From Cytophagales bacterium (GTDB lineage Bacteria; Bacteroidota; Bacteroidia; Cytophagales; Cyclobacteriaceae), in the NCBI GenBank assembly GCA_003504855.1, contig DNZD01000102.1, positions 1-50,912 of the forward strand: a stretch of DNA of 50,912 nucleotides. Direction: 5' to 3'. Below, in pieces: positions 25,112 to 33,040 of the stretch (within the stretch, counting starts at the first letter, position 1; each line of letters opens with the position of its first letter). Made by a program: the position numbers and the translations under genes. The notes beneath the pieces were generated by a model, which was not told the origin of the DNA, did not search any database, and saw only the letters and a program-made list of their open reading frames with translations.

Positions 25112-27013
25112 TCAGGTTTTGCTGAGGAAGACGATCTTAGCGTTGTCTGATTTATTTACGCCTTTGAAAAATTCCTGAAACTCATTGTAAGATTCCTTGG
25201 GAAAACGGCCCCTCCACATTTTCATCCGCCTGATATACATAAGTTCTCCTTCTTTGATCTTATAGTCAACCTCATATTCCCCAAACCTCGAAGACAATTT
25301 TACAGGTGGTGGCAGAAATTCCGGATACAGGTTTTCGGGAAAATTATAGATTATCGTATCAATATCGAGGTAGCTGCTGTTTCTGACTACTTCGGTCTTT
25401 CGGTCTTCCACCTTGGGGGGAATGAAAGAAGTCCGATTAAGCATATTGGGGGCAAGGAACATCCGCTTTCCGCTCATCGATGCATACCTGGAGAGGGTGA
25501 GATCGAAATTTACCGTTGCATACGGAAGCTTATCCTTCTTGCCTGAAATTGAATATGAATTGATGTTGAAGGTTGGCAACGAGATACTGCTTTGCAGCCA
25601 CTTTTTCTGTTCATCGGAAGGGTTCCCTACCAATTCCATAAGACTGCCATTCTCCACCTGGAGGCCGGTATACGTTGTCTTTCCAGTTGCCCTTACGGCA
25701 CCGGTTGCATCCACCGTGGCTCGTACCGTGCGCGTTTGCCGGTTTTGATCCGGGGCGTACGTCGGGGTCTTCACCAGTTTACCGCCATCATCAGTAATCA
25801 ACAGCGCGCTGCGATCATCAGTGAACGAACCCAAAAAACCAAACGGTTGTGTCTGGCTTGTACATTCCAACCAGATCGTGTCGCTTTTGTTGGGAACGGC
25901 TACAATAACATGATCAAATTGGTGACTGGGGAAATCAGGGTAGAACTGTCGTTGGTTTCGCCCTGACTTGATTGTCACATAGTATCCCTTTATGCCCGCT
26001 TCTTTCAGGAGGGCCACCATATAATTGGAGAGCGCCTTACAATCTCCATATCCAGTCTCATCTACCACGGATGCGGGGAAGGGCTGCAAGCCACCAATAC
26101 CAAGTTGAATACTGACATAACGTGTCTTATTCTGCATGTACTCATACAGCGCCCGAGCTTTTTGCTCATCGGTAGTCTTTCCGCTTGTAAGCTGACGAAC
26201 CTTGTCTTTGGTCGCCTGGGGTAATTCATTGCGATTCCTGTTCAGATCAGCATTCCATTTGCCATACTCATCCCAGCTGCTCATCGAACCTGGGTGACCG
26301 TCATATTCAAACTGAGATGGGGCGGCCTCGATACTGGGAACAAGCTCATCTTCATCAGGGCCATTTGGTTCTACCATGAGCGGCTTTATGTTTGCGAAAC
26401 TCCATGCAAGACTTTCTGTAGTACTGTTTACCTTGGCTTGCACCGGTTTCTCATCAACATGATTGGTTCGATACCTCGGCTTTAGCGTGTTTGGGTACAG
26501 CAGGGTATAAGAAGCACTTTGCACCGACACGCGCTCACCTCCAATGGTGGTGCCGGGTATGTAGTACAAGAACTTAAAATCCATCTCGTACTGAATTTCA
26601 ACAGTATATGGATATGAAGCCTGAGAAAGATCTATTGCCTTTATCCGATTGTCACTAAACAATCCATCATAAGAACTCTGATCATAAATTTCACTTGGTT
26701 TCAAGTGGCGAACCAGGTTGCCCTGTTGATCATAAACATTACCGATGATGTTGGTAACCTTCATCAGCTTGTCATAACCAATGATCCGTTTCGCGTAGTG
26801 ATTCGCTTTTTCGTTTAAAATTGTCACAACAACGCGGGAAAATAATGTGCCAGAGCCTCTGCCTGAAATTGTGAACCGCATGTGATCTTCCCTGTACACT
26901 GCATCAACACCGGTCATGAGCTCGGGGGGAATGCTACTTACCGGATAATTGGTCGGCGGAGGTGCTGAAAAAGCAACACCCACGATCAGACATAGAATGA
27001 ATGTTATTCTCAC
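25112..27013 (-). CDS. Exported DUF3857/transglutaminase-like protein with intact triad
   Basis: A 633-residue protein with signal peptide (MRITFILCLIVGVAFSA), an N-terminal DUF3857 domain (about 40-200), a transglutaminase-like domain (about 265-390) and a C-terminal beta-rich region. The triad Cys325 (GYGDCKALSN), His368 (FDHVIV) and Glu383 (WLECTSQ) appears complete. Such proteins are frequent in Bacteroidota; they are thought to act on peptides or polymers in the periplasm, but none that I know of is assigned. It lies 2 nt downstream of a related gene, forming a pair, and 1 nt from the end of the convergent SDR. Confidence 0.85.
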   Translation of the reverse strand: MRITFILCLIVGVAFSAPPPTNYPVSSIPPELMTGVDAVYREDHMRFTISGRGSGTLFSRVVVTILNEKANHYAKRIIGYDKLMKVTNIIGNVYDQQGNLVRHLKPSEIYDQSSYDGLFSDNRIKAIDLSQASYPYTVEIQYEMDFKFLYYIPGTTIGGERVSVQSASYTLLYPNTLKPRYRTNHVDEKPVQAKVNSTTESLAWSFANIKPLMVEPNGPDEDELVPSIEAAPSQFEYDGHPGSMSSWDEYGKWNADLNRNRNELPQATKDKVRQLTSGKTTDEQKARALYEYMQNKTRYVSIQLGIGGLQPFPASVVDETGYGDCKALSNYMVALLKEAGIKGYYVTIKSGRNQRQFYPDFPSHQFDHVIVAVPNKSDTIWLECTSQTQPFGFLGSFTDDRSALLITDDGGKLVKTPTYAPDQNRQTRTVRATVDATGAVRATGKTTYTGLQVENGSLMELVGNPSDEQKKWLQSSISLPTFNINSYSISGKKDKLPYATVNFDLTLSRYASMSGKRMFLAPNMLNRTSFIPPKVEDRKTEVVRNSSYLDIDTIIYNFPENLYPEFLPPPVKLSSRFGEYEVDYKIKEGELMYIRRMKMWRGRFPKESYNEFQEFFKGVNKSDNAKIVFLSKT

Positions 27014-27015
27014 GA

Positions 27016-28953
27016 TTATTGCTTTTTCTTCAAGACAATTTGTTCAGCTTGTTTAGCGACCACCTGACCATAAAATTCACGTAGCGGCTTATATTCATCC
27101 TGACCAAACAGGACGCGGGAGACAATAAACGTACTCGTTACGTTGATTACGTTCCCCATCTGAGTAATGTTGTATGTATAGCGTCCAGCAGCGCCAGGAA
27201 GAGCAAGAAGTTTGTTTTGCGGCATTTCATCAATTTGATATCCTTCCGGCAATGTGATCTTACACATATATGTCTTCTCCACAGCCATGCCAAAATTGAT
27301 CGGATATTTTCTGGTTTCTGGTTTAAATGGATTTTCCATCATCTGGGTGGCCACAAAAGGGTTGATGTAAATAACGTCACCGGCCACATTAGCGTGTTCA
27401 GCTATGGATACCTCATGCGCTTCGCGGGCTTGCTTGGTGAGGTCCTTCATGTCGATAAATTCACTCTTGCCAACATTCCAGCTTTTTGATGAAAGGAAGT
27501 CTTTTACATACTTCTCTTCACCCTTATCGAAATAAGTCTCCCGCGCTGATTGGGCATCATACCCATCCCGATTATACTGCAATTTCCCTTTGAGCTCGCC
27601 TGATCCGTACAGGACAAGGTCCGCGCTCACGACTGTCCTCGCCTTTCCCCTGGTTGTAATATCCACCCAATTAGAGTTGGTTGAAGAAATCACCAGTCCC
27701 TTTCCGTTCAGACAGCGGCTCGGCAAAATGTCATAGGGAAGATACTTTTCGGTGGCATCTAATAGTAATGTCTTCCCATCCAGTCGCACCTGACAGATCA
27801 CATAATTAAATTGGCGGCGCATCGGGTAGGCCTCACGAATAAAACCATGATCGCGGGTACTTAGTAGCACCATGTCCACGGCAAGCCCGGCCTTCTGGAG
27901 CATGGATGCAAATAAGAGATTAACATCTCCCACGGTTCCTTTCTTTTTTTCTACTACACGCTTCAACGGGTCTGCCAAGTAATCCATCTCTCCATCCCAG
28001 GTAACGTTGGCCTTTACCCAATCCGAAATGGCAATGATCTTCTGGGTAGGATCAGTCATACCCCCAGTAAGCTGCTCCACCTGATCTTTTAAGAAGCCAG
28101 CCCCTTTCAATACTCCACCAAAAGAATCTGAATCAAGAAGGTCATCATTCAGTTTTTTCCAGGTACCCATAATCTCAATGGTACGCTCTGGTAAATCGAT
28201 AAGTGCGAGTGCAAAATTGATTTGAGAAATGAAATCATCCTCAGTCGTCATATACTCTTCTTCACTGAACGCAGGGACATTCTTTGATATCCAATGATGG
28301 GCCACAACATTCTCACCGAAGTACATCTGTTCATTCACTTCGTACGTTGTAATCGGTACATAACCCTGCATGTATTGTTGGAATTTGAAAATCTTTGGGA
28401 ACATTGCCCAATATTCACTGTATCGGGTGGGTATCTTTTTCTGAAATGACCAGTTCGGAAAATTCGCTATAAACTCCGATGACTTTTTGTACGTGTATTC
28501 AATGACAGAACCCACCTTAACATTGGGGATGGTAAATTTTTGTCTGTTCCAGGATCGGTTGAATTTTTCTTTAAATATGCTCTCCTTGCCCATTTTGGTC
28601 TCCACTACTTTACCACCTTCCCGGTTATAAGCCGTGGCCTTAAGTCCGATGATTTTCTCCTCTTCACTGCCCTCGTGGTATGTCAAAATTGATCCGTTTG
28701 CCCAATCTAGTCCTTCCTTCTTTAGAATCTTGATACGGGTGTGGCGTTCGATATTAATCATTGGCGTTCCAGCATTAACAGTTACATACGACTGCCCATA
28801 ATCAAAAAGAACCACGGCTGAAGCCGTAGTGTCTTGATCATAGGTGGTCATGTTCAGATCAGTCAGCGGTATGTCTCCAAACTTGGCAGGTGATTTTTGC
28901 GCCAACAAACCAAGTGGAATGCAAATGATAAGAAAGGTTAATACGCGTCTCAT
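27016..28953 (-). CDS. Exported DUF3857 protein with degenerate transglutaminase triad
   Basis: A 645-residue paralogue of the neighbouring gene, with signal peptide (MRRVLTFLIICIPLGLLAQ), a DUF3857 domain and a transglutaminase-like fold. Alignment by eye puts Val344 (GTVGDVNLLFAS) where the partner has the catalytic Cys, and Tyr384 (QFNYVIC) in place of the His; only the acidic residue (Asp399, LLLDATEK) remains. It is therefore probably a non-catalytic binding protein. Replacement at this Cys occurs in other DUF3857 proteins. It is transcribed first and the triad-intact gene follows after 2 nt. Confidence 0.85.
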   Translation of the reverse strand: MRRVLTFLIICIPLGLLAQKSPAKFGDIPLTDLNMTTYDQDTTASAVVLFDYGQSYVTVNAGTPMINIERHTRIKILKKEGLDWANGSILTYHEGSEEEKIIGLKATAYNREGGKVVETKMGKESIFKEKFNRSWNRQKFTIPNVKVGSVIEYTYKKSSEFIANFPNWSFQKKIPTRYSEYWAMFPKIFKFQQYMQGYVPITTYEVNEQMYFGENVVAHHWISKNVPAFSEEEYMTTEDDFISQINFALALIDLPERTIEIMGTWKKLNDDLLDSDSFGGVLKGAGFLKDQVEQLTGGMTDPTQKIIAISDWVKANVTWDGEMDYLADPLKRVVEKKKGTVGDVNLLFASMLQKAGLAVDMVLLSTRDHGFIREAYPMRRQFNYVICQVRLDGKTLLLDATEKYLPYDILPSRCLNGKGLVISSTNSNWVDITTRGKARTVVSADLVLYGSGELKGKLQYNRDGYDAQSARETYFDKGEEKYVKDFLSSKSWNVGKSEFIDMKDLTKQAREAHEVSIAEHANVAGDVIYINPFVATQMMENPFKPETRKYPINFGMAVEKTYMCKITLPEGYQIDEMPQNKLLALPGAAGRYTYNITQMGNVINVTSTFIVSRVLFGQDEYKPLREFYGQVVAKQAEQIVLKKKQ

Positions 28954-29008
28954 AATAGATGGTTAGGTTATCTAAAGTATTCAAAAAACATGACCTCAAG
29001 GAGCTATT

Positions 29009-29054
29009 TGTAAGATTCTTAAATCGAATAAAACTTTATACCATAAATCTTACA
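29009..29054. promoter_or_regulatory. Inverted repeat in the DUF3857/radA divergent region
   Basis: TGTAAGATT at 29009-29017 and AATCTTACA at 29046-29054 are perfect 9-base inverted copies with a 28-nt spacer. They sit upstream of both divergent genes, a place suited to an operator. No regulator can be named. Confidence 0.3.
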
Positions 29055-29070
29055 TCAACTTCAAGGTGGC

Positions 29071-29090
29071 TACATCTTTTGATGTATTTT
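29071..29090. other. Small perfect hairpin in the radA upstream region
   Basis: TACATC-TTTT-GATGTA followed by TTTT. It resembles a weak terminator on the plus strand but there is no gene upstream on that strand to terminate. It may be an operator half or chance. Confidence 0.3.
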
Positions 29091-29187
29091 CGTGCTGACC
29101 AATGTCATGTTTTCCCTTGTTCGCGTCCTTCGCTTAAGATTTGTAATCCCCGGTAACTAACTTTTGAATTCCGAATAGAATCAGGCT

Positions 29188-30564
29188 ATGGCCAAAACCA
29201 AAACCAAATTCTTCTGTCAACAGTGTGGACATGAAGCCAGCAAATGGCTCGGCAAGTGCCCGCAGTGTGGAACATGGAACTCCTTCGTAGAAGAATTAGT
29301 CACCGCAGATGCTGGCAAGAATGCCTGGCGACAGGAAAGCAAGAATAACCGCAATACGCAACCCAAACTCCTCGGTGACATTGAAGCCGGATCAGAAGTA
29401 CGTATGGACACACACGATCAGGAACTCAATCGTGTGCTGGGTGGAGGAATCGTCGCGGGCTCATTGGTGCTTATTGGTGGAGAACCTGGCATCGGCAAGT
29501 CCACACTCATGTTGCAGATTGGTCTTGCGCTGAAGGAAATAACAGTATTGTATATCTCTGGTGAAGAAAGTGAACAACAAATCCGCATGCGCGCTGAGCG
29601 GATTGCCCCTGCATCCATAAAAGCCGACAAGTTTTTTATACTGGCGGAAACCAACACCCAATCCATATTTCTGGCCATTGAAAATCAGGCTCCAGACCTG
29701 GTTATCGTTGATTCGATTCAAACACTCTATTCACCACAAATCGAAAGCACGCCTGGCAGCGTGGGGCAGGTAAGACAATGTGCCGCCGAACTCATGAAGT
29801 TTGCCAAGGAAACTGATACACCTGTTTTTCTGGTCGGTCATATAACCAAAGATGGCACCCTGGCCGGACCCAAGGTATTAGAGCACATGGTGGATACGGT
29901 GCTGCAGTTTGAAGGTGATCAACATCTTGCTTATCGCATTCTGCGTACAACCAAAAATCGGTTCGGATCTGCCGCAGAAATTGGCATCTATGAAATGCTC
30001 AGTTCCGGTTTACGTGAAGTGACCAATCCGTCTGAAGTACTCATCTCCCAAAAGGACAGTCCCCATGCCGGTGCCACCATTGGCGCGACACTGGAGGGCA
30101 ACCGTCCATTACTCATTGAAGTGCAATCGCTTGTAAGTCCAGCCAGCTATGGTACACCCCAGCGAACCACCACCGGTTTTGATCAGAAGCGATTAAACAT
30201 GCTGCTCGCGGTGCTGGAGAAACGTTGTGGCTTTCGTATGGGTCAGCAAGATGTTTTTTTGAATATGGCCGGCGGCATTCGAGTTGAAGATCCGGCTATT
30301 GATCTGGCCATCTGCGTTTCGGTGGTTTCTTCGCTTGAAGAAATTGCCATCAGCGATAAGGCTTGCTTTGCTGCTGAAGTGGGCCTTGGTGGCGAATTGC
30401 GTGCCGTTAACCGCATTGAACAACGCATCTCCGAAGCAGAAAAACTCGGATTCACAGAAATCTATATCAGCAAGTTCAATCAAAAGTCCACGGTCACCCG
30501 GGGAAAAATCACGATCAAATCATTTGGCAAATTGACCGAAGTGTTTGAAGACTTATTTGGATAA
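29188..30564 (+). CDS. radA: DNA repair protein RadA
   Basis: A 458-residue RecA-like ATPase that promotes branch migration during recombinational repair. It has an N-terminal zinc finger (Cys10, Cys13, Cys24, Cys27), Walker A GGEPGIGKST (about 97-106), the RadA-specific KNRFGS motif near residue 258, and a C-terminal Lon-protease-like domain (ending EDPAIDLAICVSVVSS onward). Length and order are standard. It is a single gene divergent from the DUF3857 pair; its 3' end overlaps the convergent PLP gene by 12 nt. Confidence 0.96.
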   Translation: MAKTKTKFFCQQCGHEASKWLGKCPQCGTWNSFVEELVTADAGKNAWRQESKNNRNTQPKLLGDIEAGSEVRMDTHDQELNRVLGGGIVAGSLVLIGGEPGIGKSTLMLQIGLALKEITVLYISGEESEQQIRMRAERIAPASIKADKFFILAETNTQSIFLAIENQAPDLVIVDSIQTLYSPQIESTPGSVGQVRQCAAELMKFAKETDTPVFLVGHITKDGTLAGPKVLEHMVDTVLQFEGDQHLAYRILRTTKNRFGSAAEIGIYEMLSSGLREVTNPSEVLISQKDSPHAGATIGATLEGNRPLLIEVQSLVSPASYGTPQRTTTGFDQKRLNMLLAVLEKRCGFRMGQQDVFLNMAGGIRVEDPAIDLAICVSVVSSLEEIAISDKACFAAEVGLGGELRAVNRIEQRISEAEKLGFTEIYISKFNQKSTVTRGKITIKSFGKLTEVFEDLFG

Positions 30565-31449
30565 AGCCCCTTGTAAACCGCCCGTGTGCAACATCAGAAT
30601 GGTGCTCCCGCGGGGATAGATGCCTTGGTCAATCTCCTGCCATAATCCAAAGCAAAGCTTGCCTGTATAAACCTGATCGAGGGGAAGCTGGTTTGCTTCT
30701 TGTTGATGCTGTATGAATTGCATTAATGCCGCCGTCTTTTTGCCATATCCACCGTGGTGATACGCGGTGGCTATACGCCATCGCTGATGGGCACATCCTG
30801 ACCGGGTAAGCCATCCCGCAACATCATCATGCAGAAATTCTCCACCCTTGAGAACCGAATATCCAACGGCTATCTGATTATCATGAAGTCCTGTGATGAT
30901 GCCTGCCAGTGTTCCGCCGGTTCCTACGGGTAACGCTATGATATCAAAGTTCACTTCCTGTTGAAGCATGTGAGCCAACTCACCACATCCTTTTATAGCA
31001 AGGTCATTGGTTCCTCCTTCCGGGATTATATATGCACGATCAAAATTTTCCAGTACCCATTGTTGAAATTCAATCGTGGCCCTGCTCCGATAGCGCTCGC
31101 GTGATATATAATGAAGCTGCATACCACATTCCTGAACAAACGATAGTGTTGGATTAAGCGGCAACGTCTTCTCACCTCGTACAATGCCAATACTCTTTAA
31201 TCCCAACTCACGCGCTGCAGCCGCCGTCGCATATAGGTGATTTGAATAAGCTCCGCCAAATGTCAACAACGTATCGTGCCGTTGTTGAAAGGCCGTCGCG
31301 ATGTTATACTTAAGCTTCCACCATTTGTTTCCGGAAACGTACAGGTGATTGAGATCTTCTCTTTTTACCAGCACGCGAACTCCGGCGCGCTCCAGAATAG
31401 GATCATGCACTTCATTAATTGGTGAGGGGGCATAAGATAGTTCTGCCAA
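30553..31449 (-). CDS. ACC deaminase/D-cysteine desulfhydrase-like PLP enzyme
   Basis: A 298-residue fold-type II PLP enzyme. The Schiff-base lysine is in SGNKWWKLKYN (Lys42 by comparison with the GNKxRKL motif), followed by LTFGGAYSNHLYATA and the phosphate-binding PVGTGGTLAG. The family includes 1-aminocyclopropane-1-carboxylate deaminase and D-cysteine desulfhydrase; the sequence alone does not decide between them, and the two bulky Trp after the Lys differ from classical enzymes. Length is shorter than the 330-340 residues of typical members. It is a single gene, divergent from the radical SAM gene. Confidence 0.8.
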   Translation of the reverse strand: MAELSYAPSPINEVHDPILERAGVRVLVKREDLNHLYVSGNKWWKLKYNIATAFQQRHDTLLTFGGAYSNHLYATAAAARELGLKSIGIVRGEKTLPLNPTLSFVQECGMQLHYISRERYRSRATIEFQQWVLENFDRAYIIPEGGTNDLAIKGCGELAHMLQQEVNFDIIALPVGTGGTLAGIITGLHDNQIAVGYSVLKGGEFLHDDVAGWLTRSGCAHQRWRIATAYHHGGYGKKTAALMQFIQHQQEANQLPLDQVYTGKLCFGLWQEIDQGIYPRGSTILMLHTGGLQGALSK

Positions 31450-31489
31450 ATTATTTAGTATTTACTAATTCTGTTGGTATATTGGATCG

Positions 31490-32542
31490 ATGGATGACTC
31501 ATATATTAAGGGACGCGGCGCGCAAATTAAGACTGAAAACAAGTTTCTCGCTGCCCGGTATGTAACCGATCATACCGAAGGCCTGGATGAGGAGATGCAA
31601 TTGAATCCGGAGACTCAGGTCTTTCAGGAGCAGTCGCGCACGATAATAAATCGGGTAAACAGTCCCGACCTGGGAATGACTTTTTCTGCCAACCCCTATC
31701 AGGGTTGCGAACATGGTTGTGTGTATTGTTATGCACGAAACACCCATGAGTATTATGGCTTTAGTGCAGGTCTTGATTTCGAATCCAAAATCATTGTGAA
31801 GAAAAATGCTGCCGTGGTTTTGGAGAAGCAATTGCTTGCCCGAACCTGGCAAGTTGCGCCGATCATGTTAAGCGGCAACACGGATTGTTATCAACCACTC
31901 GAGCGCATTCATAAGTTAACCCGAAAGATGTTAGAGGTGCTTTCACGGTACCGTCATCCTGTTAGCATTATTACCAAAAACAGCCTAATCACACGGGATA
32001 TTGACATTTTGAAGGATCTTGCTGCCGATCATCTTGTTCAGGTGATGATTTCTATTACCACCCTGGACGAAGGGTTGCGTCGCGTGCTCGAGCCTCGCAC
32101 GGCCAGCGCAGTCAAACGACTCCAGGCAATCGAATCTTTAGCGGCCGCTCAAATACCCGTTGGTATCATGACAGCCCCCATCATTCCGGGTCTTAATCAT
32201 CATGAAATCCCCAACCTGATTAAGGCCGCTGCTGATCATGGTGCCTCTGCAGCTGGTATGACCGTAGTACGTTTGAATGGAGCCGTTGCCCGCTTGTTTG
32301 AAGATTGGTTGCGAAAGAATTTTCCTGACCGGTTTGACAAGGTTTGGAATCAGATACAGGATCTTCATGGCGGCAGCGTCAGTGATTCCCGATTCGGCAC
32401 CCGCATGCGTGGCGAAGGCAATCTGGCAGGGGTAATACATCAACTCTACCGCGCCGCTAAAAACCGGTATTTGAGCGGCCGTACAGTGCCGCCACATAAC
32501 CTTACCTTGTTCCGCAAAGGCGGAAATCTGAGTCTATTCTAA
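31490..32542 (+). CDS. PA0069 family radical SAM protein
   Basis: A 350-residue radical SAM enzyme with the cluster motif CEHGCVYC (Cys73, Cys77, Cys80) and the family context NPYQGCEHGCVYCYARNTHE. Radical SAM proteins cleave S-adenosylmethionine with a [4Fe-4S] cluster. This subfamily is related to spore photoproduct lyase-like proteins and is widespread, but its substrate is unknown. The TATATTGG sequence at 31478-31485 is one mismatch from a -7 element and close to the ATG, suggesting a very short leader. Confidence 0.88.
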   Translation: MDDSYIKGRGAQIKTENKFLAARYVTDHTEGLDEEMQLNPETQVFQEQSRTIINRVNSPDLGMTFSANPYQGCEHGCVYCYARNTHEYYGFSAGLDFESKIIVKKNAAVVLEKQLLARTWQVAPIMLSGNTDCYQPLERIHKLTRKMLEVLSRYRHPVSIITKNSLITRDIDILKDLAADHLVQVMISITTLDEGLRRVLEPRTASAVKRLQAIESLAAAQIPVGIMTAPIIPGLNHHEIPNLIKAAADHGASAAGMTVVRLNGAVARLFEDWLRKNFPDRFDKVWNQIQDLHGGSVSDSRFGTRMRGEGNLAGVIHQLYRAAKNRYLSGRTVPPHNLTLFRKGGNLSLF

Positions 32543-32549
32543 TCTTTTG

Positions 32550-32557
32550 TATATTTG
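32550..32557 (+). promoter_or_regulatory. Candidate -7 promoter element of the metal efflux operon
   Basis: TATATTTG is a perfect TAnnTTTG match and ends four bases before the GTG start at 32562, suggesting a nearly leaderless operon transcript. No TTG is visible at the -33 position. Confidence 0.4.
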
Positions 32558-32561
32558 TTGA

Positions 32562-32945
32562 GTGAAAAGGAGAATTGCCGTCATATTAACCTTCGTGTAT
32601 CTCTTCACGGCCACAGAGCTAAACCAACTCTGGAAACTTCCCATTTTCATTTCTCACTTCATTGAACACCGGCAGGAATCACCAGACATTACGCTGTTTG
32701 ATTTTGTAGCGCTTCACTATTTCAGCGGTGATGTTCGCGACGCCGACTATGCGCGCGATGAGCAATTGCCGTTCCGCGACAACAGTGAAAGCATCATCGG
32801 GACCATTTCTTTACTGGTCCCTACCGCTGCGGGTGTAAGCTACGAGTCTGAATTACTGTGTCAGATCTCTTTCATCCCCAAGACACAGGAAGGAAAACCC
32901 TGCAGAAGTCTGGCAACCATCTGGCAACCGCCTCGCCTGGCCTGA
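32562..32945 (+). CDS. Small protein of unknown function leading the metal efflux operon
   Basis: A 127-residue protein beginning at a GTG, with a hydrophobic N-terminus (MKRRIAVILTFVYLFTATELNQL) that looks like a signal peptide or anchor. The body is acidic and has IEHRQESPDITLFDFVALHYF and GDVRDADYARDEQLPF. I recall similar short proteins ahead of CusA/CzcA genes in other Bacteroidota, so it is probably a genuine, conserved operon member. Possible roles are a metal-binding periplasmic helper or a sensor, but no metal-binding motif (few His, Met or Cys) supports this. Function unknown. Confidence 0.65.
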   Translation: MKRRIAVILTFVYLFTATELNQLWKLPIFISHFIEHRQESPDITLFDFVALHYFSGDVRDADYARDEQLPFRDNSESIIGTISLLVPTAAGVSYESELLCQISFIPKTQEGKPCRSLATIWQPPRLA

Positions 32946-33040
32946 TTTTTTTTGATTGCCGTATGTTCCGTCGCTGCCATCAGGCTGTGCGCGGTCGTGC
33001 GTTGATGGTTATTCTATTCAACTAATATTCTATTTCATTC

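Noticed and set aside
28959..29156. A 65-residue plus-strand frame in the DUF3857/radA intergenic region
   Set aside because: Basic and low in recognisable features, and it spans the dyads and likely promoter; no sign of translation.
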